Assembly (NCBI RefSeq): GCF_024586455.1
Contig: NW_026089623.1
Span: forward strand, 7,970,204-8,034,203
DNA length: 64,000 nucleotides
Direction: 5' to 3'
Origin: Bactrocera neohumeralis
Taxonomy: Eukaryota > Arthropoda > Insecta > Diptera > Tephritidae
This document shows, piece after piece, positions 11,206-22,258 of the stretch. The translations under genes and the position numbers were made by a program. A model generated the notes under the pieces. The model did not search any database and was not told the DNA's origin. It worked only from the letters and a program-made list of their open reading frames with translations. The stretch's first letter is position 1; every line of letters begins with the position of its first letter.

Positions 11206-11763
11206 CCGTGCGATTTTGTACTGTAATACAGTCTCAAGTCTCTAAATTTGAGATTTTAAGTTAGTGACAATTTTTGAAACTTGAGACGATTTTGCTATTC
11301 TGTAAGTGACAGTCACAAAATCTATTACATTTCATTATTCAGAGATGTTTTTACACTTCAATCAAAATAAATATGTCTATAACAAATATTAAATTTTCTA
11401 TAACATAGTCAAAAAACATAATTATCAATAAAAATATAAATAAATGTTGACTTTGCTTCATAATATTTCCGAAATTCATGTAAAATTGATTTATTTTTAA
11501 CCCTTTCGTGTTTGAGCTGCTTACAAAATATAAAAAAACGACAATCGATTAATATATATGATGATCTCTATCCAGTAAATTCAAGATGGCAGACAAGAGT
11601 TGTTTTTAGTTTTGTGACTTGCTAACTATCAGGTCTCAAATTTGAGGCAATATTTTGAGACTAATGCTAGAGACTGTTTAGTGAATAGTAACTAGTCACA
11701 AATTGAGACTTTACCTCAAAATGTCTCAAATAGAGGCTAGAGACTGGTTACAGAATCTCGCTA
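11206..11763. mobile_element. 558-bp MITE, PIF/Harbinger-like, TAA target
   Basis: The insert is flanked by TAA at 11203-11205 and 11764-11766. Its empty site is seen at about 7003 in copy 1 of the tandem duplication. The ends are imperfect inverted repeats: GCGATTTTGTACTG on the left, and GCGAGATTCTGTAACC read inward from the right. Both are followed by CAGTCTC-rich stretches. TWA-type 3-bp targets point to PIF/Harbinger. No coding frame is present. Confidence 0.7.
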
Positions 11764-12059
11764 TAAGGTTTAGAACATGCATTTTAAAAATCTCCAATTT
11801 TAATAGTCTGTAAATCCAACCAGGGTATGAAAAGCTAGAGCCGTAGTATTTCGTTTTGCTCTAGCTTTAGCTAGAGCCGTAGCAGAGCAATAGCAAGGAT
11901 AAAGGGATGCCCAACTTATTCCAGTGTGAGAGCGCTTCAAAATTAGTGTTTTTTATAACATTTTCCATTATGGCCAGACTGGACAAAATAATATTTTTTG
12001 GGCATTTAAATTAAAATACTCAACATTAAGTACGAATAAAAATTACTATATAGTGGTTA

Positions 12060-12345
12060 ATTAATATATAGAGAAACTATATCAATCTTTTTATTGTATG
12101 TTCAAACAACTGACTTTTGACCTTTCAATACCCAATAAAAGGTTTTAAGCTGTTTGGCTCTTAATCAATAAATGTTTATTAATTTTCCATTGAAAATAAT
12201 ACTATGATGCTTAACATTACAAAACGTTTCATCAAATACCTTTAAATTTCATAAATTTATTAAATTTTCATTGTTTCACATTTTTTGCAAGTGGTTTTGA
12301 ATAATGCAACAAATCCCTCCGTTTACATATTTTTTTGGTAAGATT
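12060..12345. other. AT-rich noncoding stretch related to the hAT MITE interior
   Basis: The stretch 12265-12345 (TTTCATTGTTTCACATTTTT and onward to TTTTTTGGTAAG) matches the interior of the MITE at 51757-52189. The hAT-type element that starts inside the tandem unit therefore probably runs to here. No coding frame is seen. Confidence 0.55.
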
Positions 12346-12347
12346 AT

Positions 12348-12572
12348 TAATTTATCTCCTGGCTGCAAATCATCCAATGGGCACGGGAGTCGCATAACAC
12401 CCTGGATAAGGAGGCTGTAGCTCTTGGTCGCCGCACACATGCAGCTTCTGCCAACTGTCAGGAGAGATGCTCTGCAGCATCACCCATGACAGTTGGAAGA
12501 TGCCGTAATGTATTGCAATTTAAGCCCCTGCACCGCGACAAGGTGCCTACCATTCGCAGAGGTGACAACAAC
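12348..12572 (+). other. GC-rich block with 74-codon open frame and long hairpin; unidentified
   Basis: This segment is richer in G+C than its neighbours. It reads open on the plus strand as WLQIIQWARESHNTL, later TVGRCRNV, to a TGA at 12572. There is no good start codon. It contains a hairpin at 12451-12496: CCAACTGTCA pairs with TGACAGTTGG, with an inner GATGC/GCATC stem. I do not recognise the protein. It may be a piece of a host exon or of another element, joined where the jockey ORF1 fragment begins. Confidence 0.4.
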
Positions 12573-13420
12573 TGAATGTATTATGGTTTTTATATTTTCT
12601 GTTGCATTGAAAGTAAGAAGATACATATCTAACGGCTCTTTCGTTTTCCACTTTAGTTTGTTGACTACGTTTATAGTTTTGAATCCCTTTTTATAAAGGT
12701 CTGATATTATAACCTCTGGCTCATTTGAATTATGTAAATGTTTGGCGATTACCTCAATTGGTCGAGATTGCTAATTTTCATAAAAAAACCATGGTAAATT
12801 CTGTGTAGATAGAAGTTTGGTTAACTTTCTATAACCATCATTATTATTTAGAAGCTTGATATTAAATCCTTTTTTTGCCTCATTGTTCGTAAAATTAAAA
12901 GTTTTTTGTAATCACACTCGCTCGATATCATTTTTGGTGAAGATCGTGAGATTTTCTTTTATATTTGATTTCTTGCGACTTCTTGTATGGTTTTTGATGT
13001 AGCTGGAACCACAAGTTGATGAGATAATTCAGCTTTCCTTTATTTGCTAGGCCCTTTTTTCAAGATCCAATCTGTTTCGCGTGCAAGCTTTCTCTCATCT
13101 GTTGCATAAATTTCGGCATTTGTTTCATTATTTATAGAATTTAAATTTTTGGCTTTTAAGTTCTGATTTTCGGTTTTGAACAAAGCTCTCTTTCTTTAAT
13201 TCGGCGCACATTTGCTCCATTGTTTCCAACTGCCTTTATTGTTGGCTTATAATGAATAAGTTTATTTGTCGTATCATGAGTCAATAGTTAGTAAAAATAA
13301 CTATGTTGCAACTACCTTATGAAACATTTATTGATTTCGGTGTAAACTTTTAGGCCGAAGTAATACAGGTAAAAACTTAATATGGTTGTGGCTTTTCCAG
13401 ATTCCCTTTTGCTGGTCAAA
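12573..13420 (-). mobile_element. Second jockey copy: 5' UTR and ORF1 fragment only
   Basis: The 5' region 13310-13410 matches the 5' UTR of the jockey copy at 11080-11150, including TTTTAGGCCGAAGTAATACA. ORF1 coding remnants include AKHLHNSNEPEVI, KGFKTINVVNKLKWKT and PLDMYLLTFNATENI, with several stops. Homology ends abruptly at about 12573. Losing the 3' side is unusual for a LINE and means later breakage rather than normal 5' truncation. Confidence 0.68.
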
Positions 13421-13559
13421 GTCCAATAAGAAAAAATGGTAATAGGTTGTCTTACATCTCCTGATAAACTTTTAGCCACACAATCATCTCACCGCACTTC
13501 AATTTCCAGGCAATCTCCGATTTTTGAATTCATTTATTGTAAATATTTAAAATTTTGAA

Positions 13560-14365
13560 TTAACTTATGAACAGTTGACAAAAGCGATTCTATAGAAACC
13601 GGAACACAATAGATTAAGCTGAGCTTGCCCAAATAGAGCTGATCATAATATCATGCAGCAGTAACAGATACAGCAGCAAATGCAACAACAAGAGCAGATA
13701 CACAGCCAAAGCCACACAACCAGCATTCGCAACAGCTCGTTCTTAGTGTTAATAAAGTTATAAGTCACTTTCGTAATTTAAAACCATTCGTCGGGTCGAA
13801 AAGTGACTATTTCCTCGCTTTGATCAACGCCATCAAAAAAGGTTTTTTCCAATGTAACAATAAGCCCCATTTGGAGGGGTTCGTTGCACTAATCGTAGTA
13901 AATGAAAAAATAGGCGGCGATATAGGAAGATACACCCCATCTACTGATAATTGGACTCTCAAACCTTCAATCGATGCAGAAATATTAAGGTTAGTAATTT
14001 AAGAGAACTCTTCGATTTCTTTTTACGCTCTAGTTATAAACTTATTGAGCTGTACGAATTCGATGAGGCCAAATCCTCAATATACAAATATACCTACAAA
14101 TGTAGATCTTAGGGATAATCCAGTAAAAAAAAATACAGAAGTTATCGTACTCATTTGAACGAAAGTGCTAGCATACTCCAAATGTATAATAGATTTTCAC
14201 AATATAGATTATTAGACGAGACGAGATAAGAGCTATTTTATACAATCACAGGAGAAATATAATCCAAAGACGTTCGAACCTTCGATATGAAAAATATTAG
14301 AAGAAGAAATAACAAAATCATTTAAAACTAACCGAACCAAAGTAATAATTATCAAACTAGGCCTA
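13560..14365 (+). other. Possible LTR-retrotransposon gag remnant
   Basis: Plus-strand frames show a Gln-rich head (MQQ, QIQQQMQQQEQIH) and then a run from about 13764 to 14000 with KPFVGSKSDYFLALINAIKK and CNNKPHLEGF. This resembles the capsid-like part of gypsy-type gag in composition. Frames break at 14001. From 14001 to 14365 only scattered coding-like bits remain. The assignment is weak. Confidence 0.3.
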
Positions 14366-16430
14366 GAAGGATGGAGTCATGTGTAGAAGTTCACGCTAGT
14401 GAGGAAAGTTCTCTGATCGCCGTTCACTTGGCAGTGCCCAGAAACGATTCTTTTACATATGGCTCAAATAGCTCACGACTTCCGGTCTTTGACCAAGTAT
14501 CCTCTGGGTAGCCTAAGAACATCCGTTTGAAGGCGAGCTAAAGTGGCAAGGCGAAACATCCCCTCCGCAGGGTTGTGCGCTGGGTTTGGGACCAGCCACG
14601 TAAAAAACATTACCAATGAAAAATCGTAACCAGTCTCGGATGAGAGAACCCCCTTTTGATGACGACCATGGCAAACGAAATAAGGACCACGATTTAAGGG
14701 CATGCACCTGGAATGTCCGGTCCCTTAATTGGAAAGGTACCTATGCTCAGCTGGTTGATGTCCTCGTTAGAGTGAAGGCTGACATCACCTCCGTCCGAGA
14801 AATGCGATGGACGGGATAAGGACTCAGGCGGGTACGTCCTTGTATCATTTACTACAGTGGCCATATAAAGGAGCGCAAACTTGGTGTGCGATTCGTGGTG
14901 GGAGAGAGAATCCGTCGCCAAGTACTGTCATTCACACCGTTGGATGAACGTCTAGCCAAAGTCCACATCAAAGCGAAGTTCTTCAACATATCGCTGATTT
15001 GCGGCCACGCCCCGACCGAAGAGAAGGACGATGTGATCACAGATGCCTTCTATCAGCGCTTGGAGCTCACCTATGAGAGCTGCCTCCGCCACGTTATCAA
15101 AATCGTGCTTGGCGACTTTAACGCCAGGGTGGACGACGAAATATCCCCAAATATGGTTGAGGCTGATCGACTTCGCCGGAGCCGGAAATATGATTATCTG
15201 TAGTACTAAATTCCAGCATAAGAAAATTCATCAAGCCACCTGACTGTCTCTGAATCGAAAAAGCACCAACCAGATCGATCATGTTGTGATAGACGGAAGA
15301 CACGTCTGCAGTGTTTTAGATGTGCATGCGCTCCGAGGTTCTAACATCGACTCAGTGATGCGGTGGCTAACAGAAAGTTTCAGGACCGGAGCATACTCTT
15401 GTAGAACCTCCAAAGGTGATCTAGCAACCGATGCCCAAAGCATGCTAAAATTATGGGGGGAACACTTCTCGAGCCTGCTGAATGGCAATGAAAGTACAAC
15501 TCCAGGAGAAGGCGAACCCGATTCCCCAATCGATGACGATGGAGCAGACGTTCCATTGCCCGACCATGAAGGAGTTCGAATAGCAATTACACGTCAGAAG
15601 AAAAACAAAACGGTGGAGGCCGAAAGATTGCCGTCCGAGCTTTTCAAACATGGCGGCGAAGAACTGATAAGGAGCATGCATCAGCTTCTTTGTGAAATAT
15701 GGTCAGACGAAAGCATGCCCAACGATTGGATCTTAAGTGTGCTCTGCCCAATCCACAAAACGGGAGACCCCATAATATGCACCAACTACCGTGGGATAAG
15801 CCTCCTCAACATCGTATATAAGGGTCTATCGAGCGTATCATGTGAAAGATTAAAGCCCACCGTCAACAAACTGATTGGACCTTATCAGTGTGGCTTGTAA
15901 ATCAACAACCGACCAGATATTCACCATGCGCCAAATTTTGGAAAAGACCTGCCAAAGGAGAATCGACTCACACCACCTCTTCGTCGATTTCAAAACGCGA
16001 AAAGGAGCTGCCTTTATGCAGCAATGTCTGAATTTGGTATCCTGCTGTGTGAACTGACGTTGAGCAACACCAAAAGCTACGTCAGGATCGGGAAGGACCT
16101 CTCCGAGTCGTTCGATACCAAACGAAGTTTCACACAAGGCGCCTCCCTATCGTGCGACTTTTTCAATCTGTTGCTGAAAAAAATAATTCAAGCTGCAGAA
16201 CTTAATCGAGCAGGTACAATCTTTTATAAGAGTGTACAGCTGCTGGCGTATACTGATGATATTGATATCATGGGCCTCAACACCCGCGCCAGTAGTTCTG
16301 ATTTGCCCAGACTGGACAAGGAAGCAAAGCAAATAGGTCTGGCAGTGAATGATAGCAGGACGAAATATCTCCTGTTGTCAAACAAACAGTCGTCGCACTC
16401 GCGACTTGGCTCCCACGTCACTGTTGACAA
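14366..16430 (+). mobile_element. RTE-clade LINE copy 1, lacking 3' part
   Basis: The start (GGATGGAGTCATGTGTAGAAG) matches the start of the copy at 45948, which fixes the 5' end of the family. A GC-rich 5' UTR and a single ORF with endonuclease and reverse transcriptase follow. Homology stops at about 16430 (after GTCACTGTTGACA), where the R1 LINE begins. The remaining 3' part of the RTE was not found beyond the R1 element, so the junction is a truncation rather than a clean insertion. Confidence 0.75.
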
Positions 16431-16446
16431 CAACCGGAATGTTTAA
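14616..16446 (+). pseudogene. RTE endonuclease/reverse transcriptase, degenerate
   Basis: The endonuclease begins ACTWNVRSLNWKGTY near 14703 and continues through KFFNISLICGHAPTEEKDD and KIVLGDFNARVDDE. In databases this module is often labelled craniofacial development protein 2-like. The reverse transcriptase part has CPIHKTGDP, NYRGISLLNIVYK and FTQGASLSCDFFNLLL. The active-site box reads AYTDDIDIMGL, with Thr for the usual Ala. The end is cut at GSHVTVD. The frame is broken at about 14818, 15200, 15280, 15900 and 16030. Confidence 0.82.
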
Positions 16447-16525
16447 CGTGGGCACCTGCTGACGACAGCCTTACTCCACGGTACTCAAAAGTACACGGAT
16501 CAAATCAAAGCGTTGATCAGCGCCC

Positions 16526-16566
16526 TTGGCAGTGTGGAATGGACAATTGGCAGTGTGGAATGGACA
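16526..16566. repeat. 21-bp tandem repeat in the R1 3' UTR
   Basis: TTGGCAGTGTGGAATGGACA at 16526-16545 recurs at 16547-16566. Short direct repeats in 3' UTRs are common in R1-type elements. The rest of 16431-16916 is noncoding 3' UTR. Confidence 0.8.
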
Positions 16567-19439
16567 CACTAACCACCTTGGTGGGATTCGAGGCCCATCT
16601 AAAACCTCTGCCGTGCTTTGGGTCCGGCACCCGGTTGCAATGCAACTCCACATCGAACCAACAAAACGTCAGTTCTACCCGCATTTGGGTACAAACCACA
16701 ACCACCACAATACTGCCCGAGGGGCCAATCCGCATGAACAGGTTGGAGTTACCTCCAAGGGCTCCTGCTCCCCGTGGTACCAGAATTAAGTCTCCGGTCA
16801 GACCTCGTAGCCGAAACTACTACCAGTTGAGCTTCCATACTGCCCTGGACTGGTGGCCAACAAAGAAGGTGAGGTTGGACCCCACTGACACACAACACTC
16901 ATATCAAAAACTAACCCTAATTCACAGTTAAACGCCTTCGCCGCTTAAAAACCTCACGCGCATACATCCCTAATAATTCGGTATTCCGACTAGTGGAGAT
17001 CACACCACTAACATCTAAGTGCCCATTAGTCCAGCTAATCCCCATACCTCCCAAATCCCTAATGTCAGAGTACATCGGGCATTCTGCAATAACATGCACC
17101 CAATCTTCTACCCGCGCCCCACAAAAACAACCGGACCGATCAGATAGGTGCCTCTGATGCAAAAATGCATTCAGAGGCCCATGCCCCGTAAACAAAAAAC
17201 CCAGACTCAGACAAAAACTGAAGTCTGGGTTATCCGCAACAAACCCAACATCCCGAATGTACTCGTACGTCACTCGGCCAATGGGACAATTGTCCCAACG
17301 TTCTTGCCACCTACACCTAACCCTATCATCTAGAAGCCTCTTGCTCCCTAGATATCCCTCCCTCTCCACATCATCATCGGAGATCCAATCACACTGCAGC
17401 AAGGAAACACTCAAACCCCTTCTTAACCTGAAAGCAACAGCACGCTGTATAACAATCAGGGGGGTTACTCTGTAAGGCGTTACGAATAGCAATGCGTTGC
17501 GAAAGTGAATTGCGTTGCGAAGGGAAATCGGTACTCTGTAACACTTTCGCATTGTAAACAGTGTTGCACTGTTTTCACGTTGACAAATTTCTAGTATAGT
17601 TGACATTACAGACCGAAACGAAGGAGAATGAAAACAAAATCAATAACAGAAAAGTGAAGAAGTGTAGAAAAATGACAGAGAAACATAAAACTAAATTTGA
17701 AGAGTTTTATAAATATATATAAGTAATTTTAAATAAAAAAAAAATGTGAATATGGATTGCGTTGTGTTGTGGGAGGAAACGAACGAACGAAATGAACGAG
17801 TGGAGCGGAAAATGATTAGAGACAAGTCCAATGTGATGAGTCTTAGTGAAAAAAGGCAAGTTTGAATGATAAAGTGTAATGCAATTTTTTAAACTTGTTT
17901 GTGCTTTTACTCGTAAATAGTTTCGTGCAAAACTTTCGCCTAAGTAAGGAATCATTCAAATATGTGTTGGACAGCATAAGTAGTGAGCTAAAAACTCCAC
18001 GCAGGTCGACAGGAATACCCGAAATTGTGAAATTAGCGGCCACTTTAAAATTTTTGGCGCAGGGAGGGTATCAATAGCAAATTGGACAAGATCACCACAC
18101 AGGACTAGCTCAACAAACTGTTTCCCGTTGTGTGTTTGAAGTTTACAAAGCGATTGAGAAAGTGCTGTGTCCAAAAGACATAACTTTTACAATGACTTCA
18201 GAGGAGAAAAATGAAGCGAAACGAGCCTTTTACTCAGTGTCTGGAATTCCAGGAGTAATTGGAGTGGTGGATGGTACTCACATCCAAATGATACGACCGG
18301 CAGTAAATGAACATTTATATTTTAATAGGAAATTAAAACATAGTATAAACGCTATGGTGGTAAGGCAATTGTTTTTTAATTTATCTTTGTTTTTTTTTAT
18401 AAATATTGTTTCCAAAACCTAGATATGTGATCATAAGATGATGATCAAAGCCGTTAACGGTCGATTTGCTGGGGCGTGTCATGATTCACATGTGTGGAAT
18501 TTGTCAAGCGAGCGCCCATATTTACAAACCAACTATGTGAATGGAGAAATAGGAATTCGCATTCTAGGTGAGCATATACAAATTCGTTAATTTTACTTGT
18601 TAGCTATTATATGCATCAATTATTTTGCTAACTTAGGCTACGTTTATGACCGGGCGGATTCGCGTCGCGCGATGCGATGAAAATCGCTCTATCGCTACCA
18701 GCGGTTTCGCCATCGTAATCGCTAGCGATTGAGTGTTTACAGTACAGCGAAATCAGAAGCGATTGAAAATTTATAACGTCAAATCCGTTCGTAGTTTCTT
18801 TTACTTTTCATTAAAAAAAAACATGTGTGCACGTGTTCGTAAAATTTTGCTTACAGAAAGTAGTCTTTTAGTGCGTCAGCAGATTTTAAGATTTTGTAAA
18901 CAGAAAAGATTCCAAGTGCATCCAATTTGCAAAGAACGCAAAAGCCATGGAGAGTTCCATCATTTACACACCCGCCTTCTACAATATCCTGAGAAATTTA
19001 TGGAGTATTACCGAATGAGAATTGACACGTTGAATTATATCTTGAATAATCTATTCAAACATATAGAAAAAAATACTATACTCAGAAAACACCAATTGAT
19101 GCTGTAGAAAGGCTCGCATTGACCAAAAGGTAAGTAATATACAATATTTATTATGTATCCATTCCATAAATTTTTATTCAATTTCAATATTTATATTTGT
19201 TCACTTACATATGTAAGTATGTATTTAATATAATATTACACACATTAATATTAACTAGCTTAATTAAATTTTTGCGCATTTGGAAAAATGAACCTGTTTG
19301 AATCCTGCGTTTCAATATTTTTAATAATAATAATCCCATTTACCCTCCTCCCGAAAAATGAACGAGCGGTTTGAATAAAAGGCAAGAGAGCTTTAAGCGT
19401 TGCGATCTTAAGCGTTTCCAACAGAAATTAAGAATTAGA

Positions 19440-21120
19440 TTAAAGTTTATAATTATTAAATGTTACTTGTTAAGAGTAGATAAAATAATTTTTTTAATGG
19501 TAAAGAGTGAGTCTGTTAGATCAAATGTGCTGGAATGAAAATTGAAATCATGACATATACGGCGGAATGGTTCGTTTGACTCAAAATTTGTTCTAGAAAA
19601 TTTTAAAAGCAAGGGTCTAAACTGCCTGGTAGGGCGAGCGGGAACGTTAAAATTAATATCAGATAAGAGAGATGGGCTACAGACTGACCCATTCATGAGT
19701 TTTACAAGAAATATTATACCAAGCATCTCCCTACGACTAGCGAGTGTCGGGAGATTTATAAGTTTTAAACGGTTAATGTAAAGGGGAAGATTTAAACTGG
19801 AATCCCAATGCAAATGATTTAAGGCAAAAAGTAAAAAATGTTTTTGAACGGACTCTAATTTATCCGAATGGACTTGGTTACTAGGGTTCCAAACCACAGA
19901 AGCATACTCCAATATAGGCCTCACCAGAGATGTAAAAAGAATTTTTGTGGTAAGCGGATCTCTAAATTCTTTAGACCAGCGTTTAACAAAACTAAGAGCG
20001 CCTTTAGCTTTAAAAACCGTGGAAGATACGTGAAGATTAAAATTGAGTTTGGGGTCCATAGTTACTCCCAGATCAACAAAACTGCATACTTGCTCCAACC
20101 TAAAGTTTTGTATTGCGTATGAGGTAGGGTCTACAGCTCTACGTGAAAAGCACATCGTTTTACACTTTTTTAAGGTTCAATGGCATGTCATTTCTATCAC
20201 ACCAAGAAACTAGGTTGTTTAAGTCTGTTTGCAACTGACATCTTTCACTGTTTGAAGTATACGTTTTAAAAAGTTTTACATCGTCAGCATATAATAAAAC
20301 TTTTGAAAACTTAACAACAGATGATATGTCGTTAATAAATAACAAGAACAGAATTGGACCAAGATGGCTACCTGGGGGAACGCCTGAAGGAACATTGATT
20401 ATGTCAGAAAAAGTATCTTTAAATATGACTCGTTGAATTCTATTACTAAGATAAGAAGCAACCCATTTTAGAAATATTGGTTGAAAACCAAGAAGATCAA
20501 GTTTATTCAAAAGAATTGAATGGTTTACTTTATCAAAAGCTTTACTAAAATCTGTGTATATAACATCAGTATTCTTATTCTCCCTAAATCCCGCTGATAC
20601 GTTTGATACAAATTCAAGAAAATTAGTTACTGTAGATTTTCCTATACGAAAACCGTGCTGAGAACAAGAAATTATTGGAGAGATCCGGAAGGTTATGTCG
20701 TCTCTTATAATTGCTTCAAAAAGTTTAGGCATTGCTGACAACTTTGCTATTCCCCTATAGTTTTCAATAGATGACCTAAATCCACTCTTATGCAAAGGAA
20801 TTATAAATGACTTTTTCCATATGGATGGAAATAAGCCTTGCTTAAGAGATGAGTTAAATAGTTTTGTTAGGGGTTGGTATATATATTTGGCACATTTCTT
20901 AAGAAAGCATGAGGGAATCATATCTGGGCCGTAATTGTATGATTGTTCTAACATATTTAACTGATTTAAGACGTCTGCTTCGGAAATGGTAGGTGCATTA
21001 ATGACAGAAATCGGACATAACTTGTGCTGTTGCGGAACATTTTGTGGAGATTTTGAAGAGTAATTGGACCTAAAGAATTCAGCGAACATATTATTTGGGA
21101 AACTAATAAAAGAAACTGGC
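19440..21120 (-). mobile_element. 5'-truncated LINE (jockey/CR1-like) nested in Harbinger B
   Basis: It carries the reverse transcriptase and C-terminal part of a non-LTR retrotransposon, with the endonuclease missing. Its left (3') boundary near 19440 has no long T run. The exact ends and target duplication were not resolved. The clade call rests on YADDVKLF, SGVPPGSHLGPILF and the C-terminal EYASVVWNPSNQVHSDK block. It is the innermost insertion of the nest. Confidence 0.7.
19463..20155 (-). pseudogene. LINE reverse-transcriptase C-terminal part, out of frame
   Basis: This frame continues the chimeric ORF after a one-base shift in a homopolymer. It reads MCFSRRAVDPTSY, VDLGVTMDPKLNFNLHV, EYASVVWNPSNQV, then a leucine-rich tail to a TAA at 19463. 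The C-terminal zone of such LINEs follows the catalytic palm and thumb. No further stop is seen inside it. Confidence 0.75.
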
Positions 21121-21473
21121 GTAGCCGATTCCTGATTATCTCTGCCGTACATAATGTCGTACAGAACCTCCTGCATTTTTATGCGAAATTTTATTTTTTT
21201 TTCATCCATATTTTTCATGTACTTTTTGAAACTCATAAGAAAATGATAATCATCATCCTCCTCATCGCTGCTTTTTTCTAGAAGCTTAAGCTTCTTTTCC
21301 TTCAACTCCAAAAACGCCGAGCTTTCTGTAAGTTTTTTCTTTAATTTTTTAGGTGTAGGCTGCATCAATTTTATGGATTCAGGAGTTTCCGATTTATCTT
21401 CATCATTAAGTTCCACCAATTCATCACAACTTGTTTCATTAATCAAGTTACCTGACATGGAGCGCGATTCCAT
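20160..21473 (-). CDS. Chimeric open frame: BESS motif fused to reverse transcriptase
   Basis: A 437-residue frame with no stop. Residues 1 to about 118 come from the MADF-BESS gene: an acidic head, a Lys-rich stretch, then the BESS helix pair ending near VLYDIMYG. From about residue 125 it is LINE reverse transcriptase: YNYGPDMIPSCFLKK, NYRGIAKLSAMPKLFE, SQHGFRIGKSTVTNFLE, YTDFSKAFDKVNHS, SGVPPGSHLGPILFLLF and YADDVKLF with intact Asp pair. The last residues NLKKV precede a stop caused by a shift in a T run near 20165. The remaining LINE C-terminus is at 19463-20155. Whether it is expressed is unknown. Confidence 0.72.
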   Translation of the reverse strand: MESRSMSGNLINETSCDELVELNDEDKSETPESIKLMQPTPKKLKKKLTESSAFLELKEKKLKLLEKSSDEEDDDYHFLMSFKKYMKNMDEKKIKFRIKMQEVLYDIMYGRDNQESATPVSFISFPNNMFAEFFRSNYSSKSPQNVPQQHKLCPISVINAPTISEADVLNQLNMLEQSYNYGPDMIPSCFLKKCAKYIYQPLTKLFNSSLKQGLFPSIWKKSFIIPLHKSGFRSSIENYRGIAKLSAMPKLFEAIIRDDITFRISPIISCSQHGFRIGKSTVTNFLEFVSNVSAGFRENKNTDVIYTDFSKAFDKVNHSILLNKLDLLGFQPIFLKWVASYLSNRIQRVIFKDTFSDIINVPSGVPPGSHLGPILFLLFINDISSVVKFSKVLLYADDVKLFKTYTSNSERCQLQTDLNNLVSWCDRNDMPLNLKKV

Positions 21474-22258
21474 AATATCTTGTAAAAAAACACATATCCT
21501 TAAAATGTGTCCATTTTGAATGCGGCATTGCAGCGCTGCCTGAAGCCACCACAGTTTCCTTACGATGTTCTCTACGATAGGTGTCTTTCAAGTTTTTCCA
21601 TTTTTTTGCACCAGAGCCAGCTGAAACACATGTAAAAAGAATAATTTCGTTTTTCTTAAATTTATTTTCAGGTTTTTAGCAAATCGGGAAAATTCATTCC
21701 GATCTTTGGCTTTTTCTTATCGCAAACATATCCGGAATTTCTGGCAGTGTTTTTCAAAAAACACTTTTTTCCACTAGAGAAGTATGTGCCGCCCTTTGGA
21801 CGTCTCTGGTTACCAAACATTTGAATCGCAAAACAAATGAAGAATTGATAAAAATAGCAGACAGAAATTTACTCCAAATGTTTTGTTAAAACTATTTGTT
21901 TGCTACACAATATTATAATTGATAAAGAGGGAGTTTGTATGCAAACCTTAATGCAAGTTCAGCAAACTATTCCCATAAATATGAATAGGCAGAGGCAGTA
22001 TAATAGAAGCTCTGAAGCTGCTACGACTATACGAATCAATATTTTGAAGGAATATTTTGTTCAAAAAAATGTTATATTCACTTAAGTATAGGTTGTTTAT
22101 TACATAAAAATAAAATAATACTATTACTTACCTTCCAAACCGCATTCTTTTTCTACTTCTTCCCAAGCTTTTCTGATTTTGTTTCTATTATGATAATCTG
22201 GATGACGCAGATTCCACAAACATTCTTTATTTCGCACTTTTTCAATAAATTTATCCAT
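21130..22258 (-). pseudogene. Harbinger B MADF-BESS protein
   Basis: Exon 1 (22258-22132) starts MDKFIEKVRNKECLWN and ends at a GTAAGT donor. Exon 2 begins at 21620 after a TTTCAG acceptor with GSGAKKWKNLKDTYRREH. Together they form a MADF DNA-binding domain. A BESS interaction motif follows (DDYHFLMSFKKYMKN). A run of seven T at 21484-21490 shifts the frame between MADF and BESS by one base. The 3' end was replaced by the LINE at about 21120, so the BESS part now reads straight into reverse transcriptase. Confidence 0.78.

Larger units (their letters stand above)
7301..12059. repeat. 389-bp tandem duplication, copy 2 (split by two insertions)
   Basis: The pieces are 7301-7395, 11191-11205 and 11764-12059. 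They match copy 1 in order once the jockey LINE (7396-11190) and the MITE (11206-11763) are taken out. Copy 1 therefore gives the pre-insertion sequence for both insertions and fixes their target duplications. The duplication is older than both. Confidence 0.8.
18823..22084 (+). pseudogene. Harbinger B transposase remnants
   Basis: The N-terminal exon 18823-19129 reads MCARVRKILLTESSLLV through YYRMRIDTLNYILNNL and ends at a GTAAGT donor. A one-base deletion near 19090 breaks the frame before DAVERLALTKR. A second block at 21674-21895 has SFRSLAFSYR and then KIADRNLLQMF. A third at 21900-22084 (LHNIIIDKEG, RSSEAATTIR) is the C-terminus. The part that should carry the DDE residues is missing between blocks two and three, so this protein is inactive. 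Confidence 0.75.
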
